Assembly: GCA_011037195.1 (NCBI GenBank)
Contig: JAAEAF010002489.1
Coordinates: 97,914-161,913 of the forward strand
Source of the DNA: Triatoma infestans
Lineage: Eukaryota; Arthropoda; Insecta; Hemiptera; Reduviidae
DNA: 64,000 nucleotides
Direction of reading: 5' to 3'
Of the stretch, positions 57,815 through 64,000 are shown piece after piece. Position 1 is the stretch's first letter, and each line of letters starts with the position of its first letter. The translations under genes and the position numbers were made by a program. Below the pieces are notes generated by a model. It saw only the letters and a list, made by a program, of their open reading frames with translations, did not search any database and was not told where the DNA came from.

Positions 57815-58025
57815 ATTTTTGGGCGTTAGCGACCGGAGTCTTCTTAGTGCACTGGCCGATCTCCGAGCAGTTTCTATTGTTAAGACAAAATTGCTCATCA
57901 TCGGACAATGTGCTGCAGAGGCTCCTAGGAAGTAAAAATTTAAGGGCAGTACGGCTGGACTAGAACCGTGTCCTCCCTCGTGGGAATCCAGTACGCTAAC
58001 TACTGAGCTCAACTCACCCCTTAAC
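57815..58025 (-). mobile_element. tRNA-derived SINE, reverse orientation
   Basis: On the minus strand: TGAGCTCAGTAGTTAGCGTA (A box), GGTTCTAGTCC (B box, one change from consensus), CTGCCCTTAAATTTTTACTT, CCTAGGAGCCTCTGCAGCAC, TTGTCCGATGATGAGCA, CACTAAGAAGACTCCGG. The body agrees with the copies at 4.6, 27.4 and 31.7 kb. Confidence 0.75.
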
Positions 58026-58894
58026 TTGTTATTCTAAAAAATTATATTTTTAAAGAATTTTTTCGCACTACTTTGTATTCGATGTATTAAATTGGATGAT
58101 ATTTAAACTTGAAAAAAATAAAAAATAAAAATATCAAAAACATATAAACATTAGGAAGCGAACAGGGCAATTTACCAGTTCCTTATCTCAGAGAGAACGT
58201 TCTCCTGCAATGATATCACTAACCCAAACCATTCCCTTTAACGCAGCACCAACTACAAACAGCGTTACCTCCTCCGGTTATATATACATAGTAGACTCAT
58301 TATTCACTCTATACCGGCCCCTTACCACTTTCACTCTATCATACTCTCTCACTTTATACATGTTTTATCTTACTTCTCTCTCTACATATATCTCTCTCTC
58401 TGGTACTCTGTTTTTGCCTATCCTACCCGAGAGGCATTTGTTCAACAGACTACTCGCTCTTCATTTACTAAAAGGCGTAAAAATAAAATTAAAGAGAAAA
58501 AAAAGAGGTAAAGTGAGAGAATGAAAAGGGAAACGTCCCCTAAAAGTGATAAAACAATTTATTCAAATCTTTTGATTACAGCGGGTTGCTAAATGTAATT
58601 GTTAGGTATTTTTTCCTTTAATTACTTACACGATGAATTGTTAAAAACATTTCTTTCTTTATAATGAAATATGGAACATCTTCTGGTAATTAATTGTAAT
58701 AATTTATCAAATTGTTTCTGGACATTATGGTTCGAGTAGATGTACGCTTGCTAGTTCTAGTAATCTAGCTTGCAAATAGCAATAAGAAGCCTTTGCAACA
58801 ATGAGAATGAATTTATATATATATATATATATATGTGCGTATGTATATATGTTTTTATGTATGTATATTATGTATATGTATGTATGCTTATATG
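58026..58894. other. Spacer with TA-rich low-complexity DNA
   Basis: A pyrimidine-rich stretch with TATATATA box (58270-58400) resembles the LTR-like regions but has no defined ends. An AT run lies at 58815-58834 and TATG repeats follow. Confidence 0.4.
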
Positions 58895-59054
58895 TGTTTG
58901 GTTATCGTTTATACATACAGGGTGTCCCATTTAAACGGACCACTTTTGAAATAACTCTTAAACGAAGAAAGATATCAAAAAAGTGAACATATCGTTTCTT
59001 GAAGTATTGGCGCTCTAGTTTATGATTTGTCTATGGGGAGGGACCAAAACCTAC

Positions 59055-60357
59055 ACTATCCACCCATACAGCGACCCCAAGAAAAACAACAACAAACCGG
59101 GTCTAGAACAAATCTTCAGACCCAGATCTAATCCATCCAAGATTCATCTCAGTCCGAATAAATCGGACAATAACCTTAAGCGGAAATAGCCTAAGCACAT
59201 CCACAGACATCCTATTCCGACCAAAGGTCCTAAACCTAATTTCCTCACAACCCAGGCAATCAGTCATAAGATGGATGAGTATTTCCTCCTCTGTCTCACA
59301 GACTCTACAAAATGGATCCGGCATGAGCCCCATTATGTAGAGATGTGTCCTTTAACCACAATGTGCAGTAAGAGATCCAACCAGATGCCTGAGAGCGCTC
59401 AGTGAAAAACACAGCAACGTCTCACTAATGGCCTTGTCCGGACCCCCGATGAGCATTTTGGACTGCCGAAAACCAACTGAGCTCATCCATAAGGATGAAT
59501 GCTGTGAATCTGTCCATGTTTGGAAGCCTGACAGACATGTGCCAGAAGACACGCCAACAGCAGGGTCGGGACCATTGAAAGGGAGAGAGGCGGCTAATTT
59601 GGCAAATCTATCCACCTCCTCATTCTCAAAAATTCCCAAGTGACCTGGCACCCAGACTAGAAGCACATCCTTCAGAGAAGAAAGCTCTTTCAGACTTTTA
59701 GAACATTCTAACACATACCTGGAAGTAAAGACACATGAACTCAGCGCCTTCAGCGCAGCTTGGCACTCCGAGCAGATACAAACACCTTTAAGTTACTGTT
59801 ACGTACCCTCTCAACCACGATACAATAAAGAATAGCGTGAACCTCATCTGGAAGATTGTGGCCCATTCTCCAAGAGATACTGCCAAATGATCTCCGTTTT
59901 CAGAATAGACCGCAGCTCCAGACCTACCATCCATTCTGGAACCGTCCGTGTAACACCGGAAGTAATTATCAATTATCACCCCAGTCGGACCAAATCTTGA
60001 CCAATCTTCCCTAGAAGGTAACCTGACACTGTAAGAATACTCGAAAACAAATGTCTTCAACATTTTATCACAAGGAAAACCTGTAACAGGAACCTTCAGA
60101 AGCATTTCACGATGACTGGTAGAATGACCATATCGCTTACCCTGCCAAAAACCTGCCTGTTTAATTCTATAACAGGCTTTCATTGCCACAGTTTTCACCT
60201 CTACAAAGAGCGGTGAAATTCCTAATAAAGTCTCTATTGCAGCTGTTGGCGTGGTCCGCATCGTACCGGTGACCGCCAGACAAGCCAAGCATTGAATATC
60301 CTCAAGCAGCAGTCTAGCAGATCTTATCTCAATGCGACGCCACCACACCACAGCCGC
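59055..60357 (-). pseudogene. I-type LINE: RT C-terminus, RNase H and zinc finger
   Basis: On the minus strand, 59788-60351 encodes VWWRRIEIRSARLLLEDIQC then LACLAVTGTMRTTPTAAIE (RT thumb region), then CYTDGSRMDGRSGAAVY, the start of an RNase H domain with its first aspartate. The glutamate segment (DEVHAIL) is in a shifted frame. Then SECQAALKALSS, where RNase H normally has an aspartate at the E position, VWVPGHLGIFENEEVDRFAK, and a C-terminal finger CRVCETEEEILIHLMTDC. The 3' end TTGTTGTTGTTTTTCTTGGG is shared with the 31.9- and 50.7-kb copies. At least one frameshift and two stops; inactive. Plus ORF 59428-59643 is a shadow. Confidence 0.85.
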
Positions 60358-61014
60358 ATATTATGATAGGGTTAATGTTATTTGATTTTATTGCCGCCTT
60401 ACACCTTAAATCGGATTTACTTTTGACCCCCACTTTTTACTACTGTATTGAAAACTACTAAAAAATGAAGAATAATGCCGTTAATTTTACTTGAATATTT
60501 CAAACCGTTGCTGAGATATTCAATCACAAAAATTAAATTTTCGTCGTTTTTCCCTATTTCTTTGTTTCATAAACAAAAATTAAAAAGCGGATTTTCTTAT
60601 TAATTTCTAATAAATAAGAGATTTCAAATGCTGACAACACTTAAAACCTATTTTAGAACCATAAGGTACTTAAAAATCAGATAAAATATCATTAAAACCA
60701 AACAATATTCCAGTTTATTTACAAAAATCTATACAAAAATATTTCCTATTTATTCAAAATGACCTCCTCCGCTTAACCGGACAAGCGCAGTCGCAGCCCA
60801 ACAGATAAATTTGCTGACCGTATCATGTCTGCCGGAATTGTGATCTCACCAATAGCCACTGGATCGAGAGACAGGGACCGGTAAGCTGGCCTTCCAGATC
60901 GCCAGGTTTAACCCCTCTTTTCTTTGGGAATATCTCGAAGAAAAAAATTATGCCAGGGCAACAACAGCTCCAGAAGCACTTAGATAAGACTTAATCCAAA
61001 CCTGCTTAGCAATT
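60358..61014. other. Interior of the inverted-repeat element
   Basis: On the minus strand, 60780-60910 contains GGCCAGCTTACCGGTCCCTG and CTCGATCCAGTGGCTATTGG, which in mixed frames is reminiscent of the WPARSPDLxPLDxxLWG block of mariner-like transposases. The match needs several indels and is tentative. The rest is AT-rich. Confidence 0.3.
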
Positions 61015-61130
61015 CCGCAAATACTTCAACAAACGTTATGTTCCCTTTTTTGATATCTTTCTTTGTTTAAGAGTTATTTCAAAAGTGGCCCGTTTAAATG
61101 GGACACCCTGTTTATATAAACGTTAACCAA

Positions 61131-61644
61131 ACACTATATACGACGATAAAAGACATTATGGTATGAAGCAGAACCGCATTTCCGGAAAGTTTTCAAGGGA
61201 TATAAAGGCAGCTACAAAAATTATGGAACTGAATCACTAATTAAATGCGATCTTTAAAAAAAGAGCTCTTAGACAAAGAATTGCAATTGCAGCCTCGAAT
61301 TCCAATGTATGTCGCAGATCAAATGTCAAAAGCCTGGATAACCTAGATGAATGAAGGAAGTGAAGAACTTGCAGCTAGAATAACTGTCAATAAAAGATGT
61401 TTCTATCTTCTTTAGGAAACACTGACGCTCATATATTATAGCGTATTACAGAGTTATAGGAGTGTCAAAAAAAGTGTAACTTCTAATGTACCAGACCATA
61501 GTTCAGCAACTGCTGACATCTGGATGCGAAAGGAATTCAGATTACATGGTAGGTAAATGCAGAGAAGGGACTACAAAACTAACTCCACTGTGGCTCAAAA
61601 AAATTAATTGGAACACTCATTTAGGCATTATAGCGTTTGTGAAT
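61131..61644. other. Spacer, nothing recognised
   Basis: No domain-bearing ORF and no defined repeat. Confidence 0.4.
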
Positions 61645-61698
61645 ATGTGTATGGGTCCACAATGCTGGATAAAAACTGGGATTTTATCCTTCGGTTGT

Positions 61699-61737
61699 TC
61701 CTGACCGGTTTCGAATTTTCATCCTTCGCTAGAGAAA
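61699..61737 (-). ncRNA. Hammerhead-like motif, core mutated
   Basis: Minus strand: CTAGCGA in place of CTGACGA, A, GGAT-GAAA-ATTC, GAAA, CCGGT, C, AGGA. One essential core residue is changed. Confidence 0.4.
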
Positions 61738-61867
61738 AGTTAACAAAAAAATGCATGCTGCGAAGGATAAAATCCCATCAGAGATATTTTCCGTGATAGC
61801 CCGCTGTCAGGTGTATCACTGTATTTGCTCTGTGCAAGTCTATGTTATTACACTGTTTGACAAAAAA

Positions 61868-61905
61868 CATCCTGATGATAGGCGAACGCCCGAAACCGGT
61901 CAATG
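61868..61905 (+). ncRNA. Hammerhead-like motif, core intact
   Basis: Plus strand: CATC, CTGATGA, T, (A)GGC-GAAC-GCC(C), GAAA, CCGGT, C, AATG. Core and stem III are intact. Stem I has one mismatch (C opposite A) next to the core. Confidence 0.5.
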
Positions 61906-61985
61906 ACCACAAAAAGAAGGATGCTATCATGGAAAATATCTCTGATGATTTCCACCTCTGCGGGACCACCCACAACATAAAATCC

Positions 61986-62589
61986 CATATCAGTGTTTGT
62001 AATGGTATGTTTTGCATGGGTTGGTTGGAAGAGAAATACTTCGGTTAAGTCTTACTGAACGCTGTATAAATTGCAAAATGTCAAACACTGCGAGGACTTT
62101 ACACTATAATATTATTGAGCGAGAGAATGTATAGTAACGTGAGAAGAGAGTGACAAACTGACTGGCAGAGTTGTATGTACGTTGTATGTTGTTGGTTTGA
62201 CAGCGATTCAAATAATGATCCCTTCATTAGAATTACAGCCTCTTATATACGTGTCTTACATACTAGTACAGCGGTTCAAATAACCCTTTCTCTTCCATAG
62301 TTTGCCCCCTTAGCTTGAGGGAGAATTGCAGTGAACTTGGAGTGGGGAATGATTTCAGCCCATTAGAGTGTTTGTACGTAGAATGTAAAGTGTACAGTGT
62401 GTAAGTGATATTTTCTTTAAACTTTGCACACACACGCTACACGTATTCGTAAATATCCATCACTCTTACAGTTTTCCATGAAAATGAATTTTTGTAGGCT
62501 TCTGGAAGGATAGTAACGTTATGCTTGCCACTATATTGCCACTTTAATGAAATATATGGTGCCGACACTTAAATAATATTAAGCTACAA
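61986..62589. other. Spacer, nothing recognised
   Basis: No gene; a CACACACACG run near 62427. Confidence 0.4.
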
Positions 62590-62800
62590 TCAGAGTTTGT
62601 CTAGAATTACTAATTTGAAATAAACCGGTCAACCGGAAGTGCGATTTAACAAAATAGGTTTTCTTCTTTTTTGGATTTTGTCGAAAACGGGTACACCGAT
62701 TTTCTTTAATTCGTGGGATAATAAGTGTGCATATAAAACGCAATCATTTTAATTCGAAAAGACGTTACGTTTCCAACTATCTAAATTTTCATGTAAATAC
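62590..62800 (-). mobile_element. Family A fragment
   Basis: GGTCAACCGGAAGTGCGATTT, TTGGATTTTGTCGAAAACGG and ACCGATTTTCTTTAATTCG follow the minus order of a 285-bp block. Confidence 0.5.
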
Positions 62801-62801
62801 A

Positions 62802-64000
62802 TTTTTTTTTTTTAAGGGGTGGCCAATGCACTGCGACCTTTCCTAGTCTATTGTGCTGTGCCCTCTGGGTGCCGCAGGCTTGCCCACAGCACCCGAACAG
62901 ATGTCCCAGCTGAACATCCGTTCTACAAAACCTCCATCAGGTTGAGATCCCTGAGGAATCCCAGTATCCCCCTCCTCCACCTGGTAGCTACCCAGGTTCT
63001 TGAATCTTCTCTGAGTGGCAGCCTCGCAGTTTGTTAGGAGATGTAATGGAGTTTCCTCCAGCTCCCTACAAAGTCTGCATGAGCTGTCACTTTACAAACC
63101 CAGCTTCACCAGATGTCCTCTAAGTCGGCAATGCCCCGTGAGGAAACCCGTAAGAACGCGGAGCTTGTTCTTGCTCAATCCGATGCAGACCTCCGATCTC
63201 TGTTGGTTATAATTTCCCAAGCAGATCATGGCCTGCCGCAAACCGGGGAGGAAGTACTAGAGTTGAGATCTCCTCGTCTCCTCCTCCTTCCTAAGTTCCT
63301 CCAACAGAAACTGGTCGCTGACCCCACAAAAAGGTTCCGGCCCTAGGAGCGGAGGCGTAGCGCCGTTGGCCAGGGCGTTCAATGCCAACATGCCCCGGCA
63401 CCCACCAAAGGGTAACTTTGTTCTTCCTGCCTAGGTTATTAAGTTTATCTAGGCATTCCCAGACCATTTTAGAGTTGATGACTGATGCACTCAATGCTCT
63501 AAAGGGTGCTTGACTATCGGTCCAGGAATCTCCTGGTTCCTATATCCCCTATCGAGGTTAAATTGTACACATCTTCTAGCGTATATCTCCGCCTGGAAGA
63601 TGCTGGGAAATTTAGCCATGGGTTCCGAGTGTTTGATCCTTGGACCGACTACCCCCGCCCTAGTCCCCTCGAGGGTCTTAGACCCATCAGTATACCATTT
63701 AATGGCATGTTCCTTAATGCCCAACAGGGCGGATCTTTCGCTCCACCCACTTTTGGTGCCCAGCTTCAACGAAAAATTTTTAGTGAAGCTGTATTTCTTA
63801 ATCATACCATCTCTAGGGAGGTGCCTGATAAGGAAGCCCAAAGGTGAGGATAACCACCCTGCCTCCCTGACCCCCCAGCTTCCCTCTCCACCTGCACCAC
63901 CCCTAGAGTTCCTATGAAGAACTCCCTTCGCCGCCTTTTCCACCACTAGGTGCAGAGGTGACAGATTGAGGATAACCTCAATCCCGGCGGTGGGACAAGT
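62802..64000 (-). pseudogene. LINE with RNase H domain and C-terminal finger, poly-A tail
   Basis: GC-rich island on the minus strand running past the window edge. From 63946 down: KKYSFTKNFSLKLG, then AIKWYTDGSKTLEGTRAGVV (RNase H start, first aspartate), FQAEIYA (glutamate), then in another frame DSWTDSQAPFRALSA (third acidic residue), MVWECLDKLNNLGRKNK and VTLWWVPGHVGIE. After more shifts a finger CRLCRELEETPLHLLTNC lies near 63040-63095. A T run at 62802-62813 is the poly-A tail. It differs in sequence from the 59-60 kb LINE, so it is a separate family. Several frameshifts; inactive. The two long plus ORFs at 63506-63917 are shadows. Confidence 0.8.

Larger units (their letters stand above)
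58895..61130 (-). mobile_element. Terminal-inverted-repeat DNA element carrying an inserted LINE
   Basis: Arms of about 115 bp at 58895-59012 and 61015-61130 are inverted copies: both contain GTGTTTGGTTA, CGTTTATA, CAGGGTGTCCCATTTAAACG, CACTTTTGAAATAACTCTTA and AAAGATATCAAAAAA. A weak transposase-like trace lies near the right arm (60780-60910, minus strand). An I-type LINE occupies most of the interior. A clean target duplication was not identified, so the superfamily is not settled; a Tc1/mariner relationship is possible. Confidence 0.6.
61645..61985. mobile_element. Composite of two hairpin elements
   Basis: The first part (61645-61770) starts ATGGGTCCACAATGCTGGAT and has arms GGGATTTTATCCTTCG and CGAAGGATAAAATCCC. 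The second (61771-61985) has CATCAGAGATATTTTCCG on the left and GGAAAATATCTCTGATG on the right. The two belong to the 55.5- and 52.6-kb subtypes and are joined at CCCATCAGAG. An extra outer inverted pair, ATAAAATCCCAT, lies at 61759 and 61978 in direct orientation and may be a 12-bp target duplication (ATAAAATCCCAT) of the second element. Confidence 0.65.

Noticed and set aside
63506..63917. Two overlapping plus ORFs of 113 and 135 codons
   Set aside because: Shadows of the minus-strand RNase H LINE in a GC-rich island.

Overview
The window is gene-poor, strongly AT-rich eukaryotic DNA built almost entirely from decayed transposable elements. I see no host protein-coding gene, rRNA or functional tRNA. 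Ty3/gypsy, BEL/Pao, I-, R1- and Jockey-type LINEs, Tc1, Harbinger and hAT elements occur side by side with tRNA-derived SINEs and many dinucleotide repeats. That mix suggests an arthropod, probably an insect, but this is inference and I cannot name the species.

Layout. 0-4 kb: 3' end of a Ty3/gypsy element (integrase C-terminus, a 3-kb non-coding internal part with a 31-bp tandem repeat, polypurine tract, 3' LTR). 4-8.8 kb: a hairpin element with a hammerhead-ribozyme-like motif, a SINE relic, then plain AT-rich DNA. 8.87-11.6 kb: a nested stack, with a Harbinger element (TAA target duplication, first transposase exon kept) holding an inverted-repeat element that itself holds a full copy of a 1-kb dispersed family, here called family A. 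11.66-11.98 kb: solo LTR. 16.4-17.2 kb: a Jockey-like LINE split by a hairpin element. 22.4-23.15 kb: broken Tc1 transposase. 26.6-27.4 kb: R1-like LINE with an internal inverted segment, then a SINE. 31.7-37.2 kb: SINE, I-type LINE end, several family A copies and another LINE fragment. 40.5-42.3 kb: BEL/Pao gag relic. 44.9-49.3 kb: family A copies and a piggyBac-like non-autonomous element. 49.3-50.3 kb: internally deleted LTR retrotransposon with two LTRs. 52.16-54.81 kb: hAT element containing a hairpin element and a deleted Jockey-type LINE. 55.1-56.2 kb: family A copy split by another hairpin element. 57-58 kb: two SINEs. 58.9-61.1 kb: terminal-inverted-repeat element carrying an I-type LINE with RNase H. 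62.8-64 kb: a second RNase H LINE.

The most interesting signal is a set of short palindromic insertions (4.2, 10.9, 16.5, 28.0, 52.6, 55.5, 61.8 kb). Their arms carry a motif that fits a hammerhead ribozyme: CUGANGA core, a stem II of changing sequence that stays paired, GAAA, a self-complementary stem III (ACCGGU or ACGU), then a stem I partner. Three of the insertions are flanked by 12-13 bp target duplications, as expected for reverse-transcribed insertion rather than cut-and-paste transposition. Published work places short-stem-III hammerheads in Penelope-like elements, so these look like non-autonomous relatives in an inverted-dimer form. No Penelope reverse transcriptase or GIY-YIG gene is visible in this window.
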